From NCBI RefSeq assembly GCF_963678975.1, contig NC_089285.1, forward strand, positions 12,587,725 to 12,651,724: DNA of 64,000 nucleotides, given 5' to 3'. Positions 46,501-55,621 of this stretch are shown here, one piece after another (position 1 is the stretch's first letter; every line of letters starts with the position of its first letter). Under the pieces are notes generated by a model that saw nothing but the letters and a program-made list of their open reading frames with translations, did no database searches and was not told the origin of the DNA. This stretch comes from Dysidea avara (Eukaryota; Porifera; Demospongiae; Dictyoceratida; Dysideidae). The position numbers and the translations under genes are program-made.

Positions 46501-49500
46501 AATTAAACAGTGGTGTAGTGTACTATAGTGGTGTAGTGTACTATAGTGGTGTAGTGTACTATAGTGGTGTAGTGTACTATAGTGGTGTAGTGTACTATAG
46601 TGGTGTAGTGTACTATAGTGGTGTAGTGTACTATAGTGGTGTAGTTTTAATTAAACAGTGGTGTAGTGTACTATAGTGGTGTAGTGTACTATAGTGGTGT
46701 AGTGTACTATAGTGGTGTAGTGTACTATAGTGGTGTAGTGTACTATAGTGGTGTAGTGTACTATAGTGGTGTAGTGTACTATAGTGGTGTAGTGTACTAT
46801 AGTGGTGTAGTGTACTATAGTGGTGTAGTGTACTATAGTGGTGTAGTGTACTATAGTGGTGTAGTGTACTATAGTGGTGTAGTGTACTATAGTGGTGTAG
46901 TGTACTATAGTGGTGTAGTGTACTATAGTGGTGTAGTGTACTATAGTGGTGTAGTGTACTATTAAGAAAGTTAGCACATTGTGACAAATAAGCTAGCACT
47001 AGTCTCGCGTGGCCAGACCGCTTTTTTCTATGTGGGGAAAAAGGGTCTGGTGCAACTCTAATAGCTGTTTACTTCTGAGCCATCCCCAGACTCTGGGGAC
47101 GCTAATTGAATAACATTGGCCGCAAAGGAGGTGCTATGACATCAGTAAAACAATGAAATATTCGTACACTCCTGCTCCAGTTGTGAGTCTTGTTACATGA
47201 TGAGGATGAACTAACAAGACACTATACAAGAGACATCGAAGCAAATTAAGATTCATTTAAAGGATAAACAGATTGAAGCCATCTCGAGTTTACTTACTGA
47301 CGTCATTGGCGCCTCCTTTGCGGCCAATATTATTCAATTAGCGTCCCCAGACACGCTCAGAAGTAAACAGCTATTGAAGTTGCACCAGACCCTTTTTCCC
47401 CACCCAATACACAGAAAAAAGCGGTCTGGCCACGTGAGACTAAGCTAGCACATTGTGAAAAATGTAGCTCTGTGGTCCCTGCTCGGAGAAGAATAGATTT
47501 TTACAGATAATTTGGCTGCCAGGTTATGCAAGTAGCACACCAAGTTCGTGCTAACCACCCCAACCATTCCCTCCAGCAGGGTTTCTTTGCATATTGCAAA
47601 GTTTTGTACCAGTAATATCACTTCATGATATGAGCCATTTGAAGCTCCTAAGAGTGACAGTTGCATGGCACTGAAATGAAACCTTTGTCAAGACACATTG
47701 TGGTACATAACTCTATAGCCTTGGGGGAACTGTGCCACCAGCCCTGACAGCCCTGGTGAAGTCCTTGTGGTTGTAGGCTCTAGATAGAGACAATGATCAC
47801 AGCTCAACACATACCAGGTGTATCCAACATGACAGTAGACAGCAAGCAAGTTAATAGCTAAAATGATTGAAACACTTTAATGGAGAGAGCAGTCATCTAA
47901 TACTTTACTAGAGCAGTCTAGAATTTGTTTTCAGGGACTGCATTGAAAGCCTGTGAATTGATGGACTATCATAGCTGGCATAGACTAGGTAGATAGACTA
48001 GCCAATTAGGAACCAAAAACATTTTTTTAGAAGACTCAACCATTAAACATGAATAGGTTTAACAAGTATTCTAATCAACTGACAGTGCCGAGTTGTACCT
48101 GCAACCTCAGGGTAAAAATCACATGATGGGTATGTGGTAGCTGCAGTATGTATATGTGACCGGGTCTGCAGAAACCCGACAATGACACAAGCCTAAATTT
48201 TCGGTATAGGCTATTGATTGCAATGGGTAAAATATTTGCGTAAATGAAAATAGATTCCTAAAATTTATAAACGCTTTTTTCTTTGTGAAGAAATGGTGTA
48301 ATGACAAAAACCTGGATATCATCTTATTCAACTACTCAAGGGGAGTTCGAAAATCTTTGTTTCATAGCAGTAGACTAAAGGATACATGAGTTATGGGCAT
48401 TTGTTTACGTCATATCGAAGCGATCATGCACGATTGATCTTTCTTCACTGATTTCATCTCTGTATGTAGTGAAGAAAGGTGATAGAAGGAAAAACTTACC
48501 CAGTAATGGACTCCCATATTCATGGCGAATACGATGGTGTGAGTTGCAAATCTGTACTGCATTGCATTTGTAAGTTACAGTCATTTTGCAAGCACCTGTA
48601 ATTTATTTTCCCAGTACTTGCTGTACAATTGATCTTTCTGTTGTTGCTACTTTGTAGGGCTGTAACTCCAAAAGTTGTTGGCATACAAGGCTGAAACTTG
48701 CCAGAGCATACACTTAGCTAAGTAGATTATAAATGTTCAATAATAAAGAATTTGAAAAATGCACCATTATGTTGGGTTATTTGCAGATCTGGTCACATAT
48801 ATAGGTGGCTCCCAAGAGGAAACTATAGCAATATGACCAGTCATAGGGACTCCTCTTGGAACCGTCTCAGCTTGACAAGCATACTGCTGCATGCATACCC
48901 CATTATATGACTTCCTATCTGGAAGCAGCAGGTGCAGTTCCAAAGCCTGTGATAGGCACTGTCCGTTCATTGTGTCATAATTGAATCCTTTAAGATTTTT
49001 ATGGTTTCTAGGGAGTATCTAACTTTCAGTGTTAATGACTTGGCTAGTAATTTATGCCAGCTATAGTCCATCAATTCACAGTTTCTTGACTGCTCTATTA
49101 GAGTGTTTGAAGCATTTTAGCAGAAGAAGCATTGTGTTGTGAAATATAACCAATATATTAACATGGTGGCCTTTATCAAACATTTTCTGTTCATCACGAC
49201 CTGGAATTCTGCTTACCTGCTTTTTTCAGATCCACTTCACCATCTAGTCCCCATGTTTTCAGGATGTCTGTATGGTTGAAATACCTTCCTGAGGGGTCTC
49301 CAACCACTGTTTGAACTGCTTCAGGTTGATGACAGGTCTCATCTGCGCATTGGGCTGTGAGAGACAGCATCCTTCTAAAGGAGAAGGGACTCTATCTCTT
49401 CTCTCAACCAAACTACTTGTTTCTGGCCTTTTAGCACTGCACCTCCTTGAAGGATATAACCTACTATGGTATTTAGTATGATCCTCTGTTGTCCCAGTTA

Positions 49501-52500
49501 TCTACAAGAGAAGCCAACCTCCCTGCCATCATCACAAAGACTCCGTTAACTTTGATGGACTTTTGAACCCATCTTTGTGCTTTCAGCATTGACAGTTTGT
49601 AAATTGTGACATATTAACTTCAGTCCCTACCCCGTATTCCTTTGGCTGGCAAAGTGCGAGGCTACAGTTGAGCATAGTAACTGAAGTGGTATAAGGGGGT
49701 TTTTAAAAACCCTACGAGCTCCAATGCTAGTACCTGGAGCCTTCACCTTCTTTTTAAGTATGTGTGGGTTCACCAGTCATAATAATGTTACAAAAAGGTA
49801 AACAAACAAGTATAAGGAAAAATCAGGAATTTTAAGTTCAATTAGGGATCATAGAAATAAAAAGTAGGGAAACAAGGGAGGTAACCTACACCTTCAGATA
49901 TACTAGTGGACATTTAATCCCTAATTCAGTTTAGGTCTTGGGTATATACTGAAGTAGGGATTAAATGTTCACTAGTATATCTGCAGGTGTAGGCGGGTGT
50001 TACTATTCATTGGACTGGAATACTGGACTGGACTACTGGACTGGCATATTTTTAGTATTTGCACATTCTTTAGTTGGATTTACGAAGTCTTGCTAGTAAG
50101 TACCCTTAGGGCACCTGCTGTTCACTTCTAAATGCTGCAGATGAACAGTGAAATATGTAAATACTATCTCTTAATAATTTCACTAATTAATGTTCATTAT
50201 GCCACTATACAGCACTTATTCCTTACCCTGGTGTGTAGTAACACTGCAGGCAGTGCAGCTGGGAATGTGACAGCAATAGTTAACCAGCGATCAACTTGCC
50301 AGTAGACAACATATCCTTAGAGCAAGCTTGAGGAGCAAGCTAGTATCGTGCAGCCAGACCTCTAGTTCAGTGTAAGGGTTTATATACTGATTAGAGATTT
50401 TTCAGCACAGGCGCTTATAATTTGAGCCCCTGCACTGAAACAGAAGTCTGGAAGCAAGACTAATGAGACTAGCTTGCTCCTCAAGCTTGCTCTAAGGATA
50501 TCTTGAAGGATATTGTCTACTGGCAAGTTGATCGCTGGTTAACTATTGTTGTCACATTCCCAGCTGCACTGCCTGCAGTGTTACTACACACCAGGGTAAG
50601 GAATAAGTGCTGTATAGTAGCATAATGAACAGTAGCAAAATTATTAAGAGACAGTTTTTGGGCGTTACTATTCAGTGGACTGGACTACTGGACTGGAACA
50701 CTGGACTCAACTACTGGACTGACATATTTTTGGTTTTTGCACATTCTATGGTTGGATTTATGGAGTCTTGCTAGTAAGCTAGCACTCTTAGGGCACCTGC
50801 AGCCCACTCAAACACTGTAGACGAGCAGTGGAACATGTAAAAACTGTATTTTACTGTCCATTATGCCACTACACAGCACTTATTCTTTACCCTGTAATGC
50901 TGCAGGCAGTGCAGGGAATGTGACAGCAGTAGTTAACCAGCGATCAACTACAATATCCTTCGAGATATATCCTTAGTTTTGAGGAGCAAGCTAGTCTTGC
51001 TGCCAGACTTCTGTTTCAATGTAGGGGCTTATCAATTAAAGACTAAAAGCTCCGCCCGTGCTGAAAAATATCTAATTAGTAAGCCCCTGCACTGAACTAG
51101 AAGTCTGGCCACACGAGACTAACTTGCTCCTCAAGCTTGCTCTAAAGATATCTCAGAGGATATTGTCTACTGGCAAGTTGATCGCTAGTTAACTATTGCT
51201 GTCACATTCCCTGCACTGCCTGCAGCACTACAGGGTAAGCGTAAGGAATAAGTAATAGTGGCATAATGAACGGTGAAATACAGTTTTCACAAGTTCCACT
51301 GCTCGTCTTCAGCGTTTGAGTGGGCTCCAGGTGCCCTAAGTGTGTTAACTTACTAGCAAGACTCCATAAATCCAATTATAGAATGTGCAGAAACCAAAAC
51401 TATGTCAGTCCAGTAGTCCAGTCCACTGAATAGTGACACCTAACAGGTTTTCGCATATTCCACTGCAGCATTTAGAAGTGGGCTGCCAGTCCAGTAGTCC
51501 AGTCCAGTGTTCCAGTCCAGTAGTCCAGTCCAGTGTTCCAGTCCAGTCCACTGAATAGTAACGCCCGGTGTAGGCGACCTCCCTTGTTTCCCTACTTTTT
51601 CTATGATCCCTAATCAAACTTAAAATTTCTAATTTTTCCTCATACTTGTAGATTTGAGACTGCATATGTGAGTGAAGCCCCATAAAATATTTTTAAAGTT
51701 ATTAGATTTGATAGATTGGGTTAGCACTTAGCAGTATAAGTGTCAATTCTGTAATGTCATGTCTGAAAGGTTGTATACAATCACTGGACTGGGCTAGTGG
51801 ACTGGACTGGGCTAGTGGACTGGACTGGGCTAGTGGACTGGACTGGTGGACTGGACTACTGGACTCAAGTTTTTTTTTCTTTCTCCTGTCTTTTAAGCAC
51901 ATATTTGGGCAATTGGTTGTAGCTATTGTTACATTTAATGTAGAACATACAGGTGGACCTGTCTACATTGCACTCCCTGTGTATTTTAGCACAATTAACA
52001 CAATGAGCAGGTATTATTTGCCAATCAATCTTGAAAGAGACTGCTGTTAACTACATCAATGTGTTTAAATGAAAATATTTACTCATCTGTTTCACAGTTA
52101 AACATTTCTTTCATGATATGATCTCCAGAGAGTCATGCATGACTATCATCCTTCTTATCATGGAGTATAAATCGTACAGGACATGTTTAACAATAGCCAT
52201 GTATCCTAATACAAGTAATGGTCTTCCGAGTCAGCAATTATCCGCAGTGACATCATAATTGACTAAATGGCCGTGTTTCGTACGTAATCACTAAAATGAG
52301 CTTTGTTTATGGATTTCACAACATGGAACTATTGTATAATAAAGGTAAAAGGCTAATTAGCATGATGTGGCAATGCGAAATAGTCCCACAAGATGAAACC
52401 AGACTTAAGTTTGTCTTGTAATTAAGTATGTATGCCTCACCTTGCCCCTTGCTGCAGTATGTAAACGTTAACATAGCGAACCGCCATCTCTCCCAATACC

Positions 52501-53342
52501 CTCTGTACAAAAGTGCCCACACTATTGGCCACCATTTTGTGCTTTGACGTCATTGCGGATAATCCATCACTAGGCGATACATACACCCTGTATAGCTGCA
52601 GCTGGGAAAAGCTGACATATTCTGGCATGGCTACACTGCTTTCTTTTGTGTGTGGAGGTGGGAGTGGTCTAACTACATAAGATTAGCATATTTTATATAA
52701 CAAACAATACCAATATTTGGTGAAAAGGGAAAAAAAATTCAGTCCAGTCCAGTGATTGTATATAACCTGTCTGAAAGCAGTTTATAGCTACAAAATTATG
52801 CTGATCAACACAAAAACATGTGTACAGGTAGCTAGCTATGTATATATAGTCTCTTTATAGATAATTTTACACTAAATTGTTACCGAATGCAGTCTCTGAT
52901 CTATATTTCAAAATTTTCCTTGGGGGAGGGGATGCCCCTAGACCCCCTAGAACATGCATGCTCACGTACATGTCAACCTTATGGCTACACCTACAAAAAG
53001 GCCTTGATATATATGTAAACCTCTATCCACATTATCCCACTACCCCCATGTATTCAAGGTCATACATTTCAGCTATCATCAGTCAATGTTATGATGCGAA
53101 ATGACTCTTAGGTGTATGCTGGATATGTGGATGATCCCAGAAACACTGACAATGCATGGATAGAGACAACAGCTGTGAACTTCCATGATGAAACTGGAGA
53201 AGCATTTGGCAAGGTCAAGCTGTGTGCTGGTGATGATGCTGGAGCTGTGGCATGGAAGGAACTACATTTTTCTTTGCAACTCTATGCTAATCATATCAAT
53301 TTTATTAAAAAGGTTATAGAACTGAGAAATGCTGCTTTTTAG
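40537..53342 (+). CDS. NUDT9-like ADP-ribose pyrophosphatase B, tandem paralogue, 6 exons
   Basis: Exons 40537-40739, 41221-41325, 44728-44814, 45689-45794, 45915-46058, 53112-53342, with the same phases as copy A and the same lengths for exons 2-6; 291 aa, or 282 aa from the Met at 40564, which aligns with the start of copy A. The product should hydrolyse ADP-ribose. Visible blocks: [40 protein letters not shown], Nudix [20 protein letters not shown] and [12 protein letters not shown]. One conserved Gly of the [14 protein letters not shown] block is Arg here (codon 44771-44773). If the upstream Met is used, a short MMKASGLLR leader is added, which might alter localisation. Introns total about 11.9 kb, almost all repeats; intron 5 alone is 7.05 kb. 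The reading frame is intact, so the gene is probably functional. Confidence 0.9.
41519..42030. mobile_element. hAT-type MITE related to 32571-33195
   Basis: The right end reads AAGTAACTTGCCCAACACTG (ends 42030), the canonical terminus; the left end CATGATTGGGAGTAACGCGT is decayed. The body is rich in AGTAATATGTAAC and CGCGTTAC phrases, as in the copy in INTS8. No target duplication is recognisable. Located in intron 2 of NUDT9-B. Confidence 0.75.
42050..42700 (-). pseudogene. 3' end of a LINE-type reverse-transcriptase ORF
   Basis: On the minus strand: [14 protein letters not shown], then [57 protein letters not shown], and further on a remnant resembling the TRGH-x-YKLF region (about 42120). 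These are the conserved C-terminal phrases of non-LTR retrotransposon ORF2 proteins. The order is kept but the frame shifts at least twice, and a segment around 42540-42640 is locally rearranged (GGGGCCCCAC repeated). 5'-truncated remnant. Confidence 0.75.
43580..44150 (-). mobile_element. Repeat with short ORF and tandem ~130-bp module
   Basis: A minus-strand frame 43877-43665 reads [18 protein letters not shown] and later [18 protein letters not shown]. Its upstream side (43860-44140) is a direct tandem repeat of about 130 bp: GCAGAGGTG-TTTTTCAAACAG ... GGTTGAACATAGC ... TAATGGATACTTCACTTT ... GATATA-CTGGGGC, occurring twice. Tandem modules before an ORF resemble a repeated 5' region of a retroelement. 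The phrase TGCCTTTTGGCATACCGC (43697) recurs inverted at about 62652 (GCGGTATGCCAAAAGGCACC), so the family is dispersed. Not identified further. Confidence 0.45.
44155..44660. mobile_element. Foldback element with repeated ~110-bp arm units
   Basis: The left arm (44254-44340) contains ATCGATAAAAAGTACTGAAA and CAAGCTGGAGTAGTGCATGA. The complementary sequence follows in three tandem copies to 44655 (TTTCAGTACTTTTTATCGAT repeated with CACTACTCCAGCTTG). Upstream, GTGGGTTCACCAGACATA (44156) matches GTGGGTTCACCAGTCATA at 49767, the start of the large palindrome there, so both belong to one foldback family. No ORF. Confidence 0.75.
44909..45121. mobile_element. Short TIR MITE, 213 bp, TTGCT target duplication
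   Basis: Ends CAGAGGTGGAGGAAG and (reverse complement of the right end) CAGAGGCAGAAGG, flanked by TTGCT at 44904-44908 and 45122-45126. The interior includes CTTTATTAGAATATGTGACTG. The end sequence resembles the hAT MITE at 7409 (CAGCGGCGGAGGAAG), but the visible duplication is 5 bp. Confidence 0.6.
46196..46963. repeat. 18-bp satellite array in three blocks
   Basis: Units of GTGTAGTGTACTATAGTG are repeated essentially without variation. Three blocks of about 15, 7 and 17 units are each introduced by the same interrupter TTTTAATTAAACAGTG (about 46205, 46497, 46646). The last block ends GTACTATTAAGAAAG. Since the unit is a multiple of three and has no stop in several frames, it makes long false ORFs of YYSGVV, HYSTLH and VHYTTI repeats. 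The near-complete homogeneity implies recent expansion. Located in intron 5 of NUDT9-B. Confidence 0.97.
46990..47445. mobile_element. Foldback element with long TIRs (CTAGTCTCGCGTGGCCAGAC)
   Basis: The left arm AGCACTAGTCTCGCGTGGCC...AGACCGCTTTTTTCT pairs with AGAAAAAAGCGGTCTGGCCA...GAGACTAAGCTAGC on the right. Inner arms also pair (GCGTCCCCAGA.../TCTGGGGACGC, CCGCAAAGGAGG/CCTCCTTTGCGG). Outside, TAGCACATTGTGACAAA (46972) and TAGCACATTGTGAAAAA (47446) form a long direct repeat, probably the target-site duplication or a duplicated end. A shorter relative is at about 21905-22020 in INTS8 intron 1, and related GCCAGACCTCTAGTT / CTAGAAGTCTGGCC phrases occur at 50350-51115. Confidence 0.75.
47858..49126. 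mobile_element. Foldback arms enclosing a nested TIR element
   Basis: CTGTGAATTGATGGACTATC with CATAGCTGGCATA at about 47950-47985 is found inverted at about 49035-49085 (TATGCCAGCTATAGTCCATC, AATTCACAG). The flanking GAGCAGTCATCTAATACTTT and GACTGCTCTATTAGAGTGTT also match in inverted orientation. The enclosed ~1 kb includes the separate element at 48151-48803. Arms are about 100-140 bp with moderate divergence. Confidence 0.6.
48151..48803. mobile_element. TIR element, ends TATATGTGACC
   Basis: TATATGTGACCGGGTCTGCA at 48151 and its near reverse complement TGCAGATCTGGTCACATATA ending at 48803 define a ~650-bp element. The interior has no intact ORF. TATA at the ends may include target sequence. 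I recall TATGTGACC-type ends on abundant non-autonomous elements of sponge-like genomes, but cannot name the superfamily. Confidence 0.7.
49220..49600 (-). pseudogene. Reverse-transcriptase fragment, DIRS-like
   Basis: On the minus strand [13 protein letters not shown] (about 49530) is followed, after a decayed stretch with several stops, by [19 protein letters not shown] (about 49350-49300) and a remnant of the GDWMVKVDLK block (about 49240, with Trp to stop). The RPVINLKxLN-W-ETP motif is the start of the RT domain of DIRS-type retrotransposons. Frameshifts and stops show it is dead. Confidence 0.65.
49768..51650. mobile_element. Composite nested palindrome of about 1.9 kb
   Basis: The outer arms (49768-49895 and about 51555-51650) share GGGAAACAAGGGAGGT / ACCTCCCTTGTTTCCC and AGGGATCATAGAAA / TTTCTATGATCCCT-type phrases. 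Inside, one ~170-bp segment (AGCACTTATTCCTTACCCTG ... CCAGCGATCAACTTGCCAGT) occurs four times in alternating orientation: forward about 50206-50340, reverse about 50500-50630, forward about 50870-50965, reverse about 51170-51260. Boundaries between units carry GTTACTATTCAGTGGACTGG-type repeats (49997, 50665, inverted at 51410 and 51540). Thus a palindromic unit has been duplicated in tandem within an outer palindrome. An 80-bp palindrome (GTGGACATTTAATCCCTA / TAGGGATTAAATGTTCAC) sits at 49908-49985. Confidence 0.75.
51757..52777. mobile_element. ~1-kb element bounded by inverted GTATACAATCACTGGACTGG ends, with an 18-bp minisatellite
   Basis: GAAAGGTTGTATACAATCAC followed by TGGACTGGG at 51766 is matched inverted at 52738-52777 (CCAGTCCAGTGATTGTATA...CTGAAAG). 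Next to the left end is a minisatellite of CTGGACTGGGCTAGTGGA units (51784-51868). The ~0.9-kb interior shows no recognisable coding sequence; frames at 51754-52050 run through the repeat only. The TGGACTGG theme is shared with the junctions of the adjacent composite palindrome. Confidence 0.55.
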
Positions 53343-53774
53343 TTGTAAATAATAATCATTGTTATCTTAAGCTACATACGGATTTATGCAAGCTGCATGA
53401 ATGTAAAGCATTATGAAGTGGGTGATACTCAACAAGGGGGTTAGACTAAGTTGATGGTGTAAGTGCTATGAGTATATACATTCCACAAATGGCTCAAGCT
53501 ATCCAGGGGGGAAAAGCTAGCAAGAGAAGTCTCTAGCAATGCCAAAAGTACTGTATGTAAAAAGTAAGTTAGTATTTATATTATAATTAATACCTAATTA
53601 GTCATGTTAATCTAAATACGAAATCCACGTAATTTTTTAAAGGTGGATTTGAATTTATCGCGGATCGTTGGTGATTTCTTTGGCTGAGGGTTTGTTGCTC
53701 CGTGCGTCCGTCAGAGGGGGAAGCGACTAATAGTTGGTTGATATCTACCACTCGATCTCACCTCCAAAAACAGA
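53343..53774 (+). promoter_or_regulatory. Intergenic region upstream of the TLC-like gene
   Basis: 432 bp between NUDT9-B and the next start codon. AATAATAATCATTG just after the stop could serve the NUDT9-B 3' end. From about 53640 the sequence is less AT-rich (TTTATCGCGGATCG, CTCCGTGCGTCCGTCAG), as expected of a 5'UTR/promoter. No specific binding site is claimed. Confidence 0.3.
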
Positions 53775-54698
53775 ATGAACTATTCGTGGTTAACGTACAA
53801 GTGTTGGGATGGTAGTCCGATGGAACCACTGGATAAACTCCACCACGTGCTATTCCCGTATGGACCTCCAGTAGGTGATGAGGTTAACTTGTGTATGGTT
53901 CCGCGCTACATCACTGTACCTTGGCTGGAGAAAATGTTACCGACTTCTTCTGGTGTATTCGTCGTGGAAGACTTAATTGACAGCATTGCCTGCTTGTTCA
54001 TCACGATGGTGTTACTGTCAATTTCGTGGTACGTGGTGTATTATGTGTGGAACAAGGTGGATCACAGATTTGCAGCTGTAACCCCAGCCCACAAGAAATG
54101 GTACGTCATAGCCAACCTATCCAAGTCATTCTTGTTAGGGATACAAGCACTAAGCATCAGATACTGGTTGTCAGTGTACACCAGCTATATTGAGGGAAGG
54201 TACAAAGTCCGACTGGAGCTTAAAAGGTGTATAGTGCTATACGTCATCACAGATGTAGTGGCTCTTTTCATGGTACCAAAGCTGCCACGTTCAACCGTCA
54301 CCCACCATGTAACCACCCTGTTGATGGCTATGGTAGTCTGGTCAGTGGATAATACCATCCCAAGCACACAAGGAGCTAATGGTATTGTTAAGATGATTAT
54401 CATCTATGGTCAATGTAGCACCGTGGCTTATCTGGTAAATGCTTACTTAGCATGGCGTGTTGTCTATCCAAAGGCTGGATGGGTTAAAATTACTTGTCAT
54501 TTGGCCTTGCTGTCGTATTTGCTATCCTGTTTTATGAACTGGTCGTTTCACCTCTTTTGGCTCTATGGCTGTGTAGTCAACATGGATATCAGTATTCTAA
54601 CCATACTATACATTATAGGGTTGGCCTTTACTATCAATGATGATATCAAGTTGATTTCATGGCTGATTAAACAGAAGTCACCAATGGCCACTAACTAA
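53775..54698 (+). CDS. Intronless multi-pass membrane protein, TLC-domain-like
   Basis: A single 307-codon exon starts at the ATG after CCAAAAACAG; upstream frames are closed. About seven hydrophobic segments are visible: residues 67-93, 108-130, 151-168, 178-192, 204-230, 238-264 and 272-288. The segment YVITDVVALFMVPKLPRSTV (157-176) followed by THHVTTLLMAMVVW (176-189) places an Asp before one TM and a His-His pair at the start of the next, as in TRAM-LAG1-CLN8 (TLC) proteins that act on or sense membrane lipids in the ER or plasma membrane. Overall similarity is weak, so family membership is inference. The N-terminus has no clear signal peptide; the C-terminus is short and basic. Intronless, unlike every other gene here, so a retrocopy origin is possible. 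Confidence 0.8.
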   Translation: MNYSWLTYKCWDGSPMEPLDKLHHVLFPYGPPVGDEVNLCMVPRYITVPWLEKMLPTSSGVFVVEDLIDSIACLFITMVLLSISWYVVYYVWNKVDHRFAAVTPAHKKWYVIANLSKSFLLGIQALSIRYWLSVYTSYIEGRYKVRLELKRCIVLYVITDVVALFMVPKLPRSTVTHHVTTLLMAMVVWSVDNTIPSTQGANGIVKMIIIYGQCSTVAYLVNAYLAWRVVYPKAGWVKITCHLALLSYLLSCFMNWSFHLFWLYGCVVNMDISILTILYIIGLAFTINDDIKLISWLIKQKSPMATN

Positions 54699-55621
54699 AT
54701 CTATTAGAAGAATTGGTAGGACTAATGAAAAGTATATTATTATATTTATTTAGGAGTTATTATTGTTTGTAGATAACATTAAAATATATATAGCATTATT
54801 TTTATATTCTAGTATGTACATTCTACGTATATACATTTCCTATGATATCCTCGTGCAGTTCCATACTGCATTAGCTATATAATTATGTAAAGGTATATCT
54901 ATACATTTCTATGATAGCATGAGGGTTGTGTCAGATCCTTCTCTATGTGCTCATGATGGCTTATCAGCATGTAGAAGACTTGGTGATTAAAGTTACAACG
55001 GTGTTAACATTTTGGCCAGAGTTAAAGCAAAAAAATCTGCTACATTAGACAGAAATAGTAATTTTTTTTCTAATAAAATTGGCTGGTTGACTTGTAGAGT
55101 TTATAATTTTTATTGTTCATTTCCCTGCAACACATCAGAAACCTCCCCATAACATAACTCTTATGGTAAGTCTCATGTACCACTTATAGTTAGTGATGCA
55201 CCGATTACTTGATGAAATAAGTTTATTAGATAAATACCGGAATCAGAAATTGGTATACATTGACTCTGGCACAAAATTAAGATTTATACAAATACTGTGT
55301 GATTATCATAAGCTCATTGGGTTGGTTTATCAGCTGCTTTGAATATCAGCTCAAAGCCTTATTGGTGCATTGCTCACCAAGACTACTAACAGCATACAGT
55401 GTGCGGAACAGCAATGGGCTACCCTGCATGCCCATGCAGTGATACTGATGCATGATTAAACAAACGTAACTAAGTATAGGAAACACGTACAAAGAGCTTC
55501 TTTGCTAGTGAAGCTCCATGCACATTCATGCCTCTGTAACACATGACAAACCCTTATAGCTAGCTATACAATTCTTAAAAAGAATAAAACACATGGAAAT
55601 ATTTGCAGCAATAGCTAATTG
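54699..55621. other. Convergent intergenic region
   Basis: Lies between the 3' ends of the TLC-like gene (plus) and the ankyrin gene (minus). AT-rich with TATATA runs at 54785-54835 and poly-T near 55060. No ORF or RNA gene is recognised; the ankyrin 3'UTR is expected to extend leftward from 55622. Confidence 0.5.

Noticed and set aside
46226-46999. Long repetitive ORFs (YYSGVV, HYSTLH, VHYTTI repeats) on both strands
   Set aside because: The 18-bp satellite is a multiple of three and lacks stops in several frames, so the frames are arithmetic by-products of the repeat.
54185-54403. Minus-strand ORF antisense to the TLC-like gene
   Set aside because: Shadow frame of a well-supported plus-strand membrane protein.
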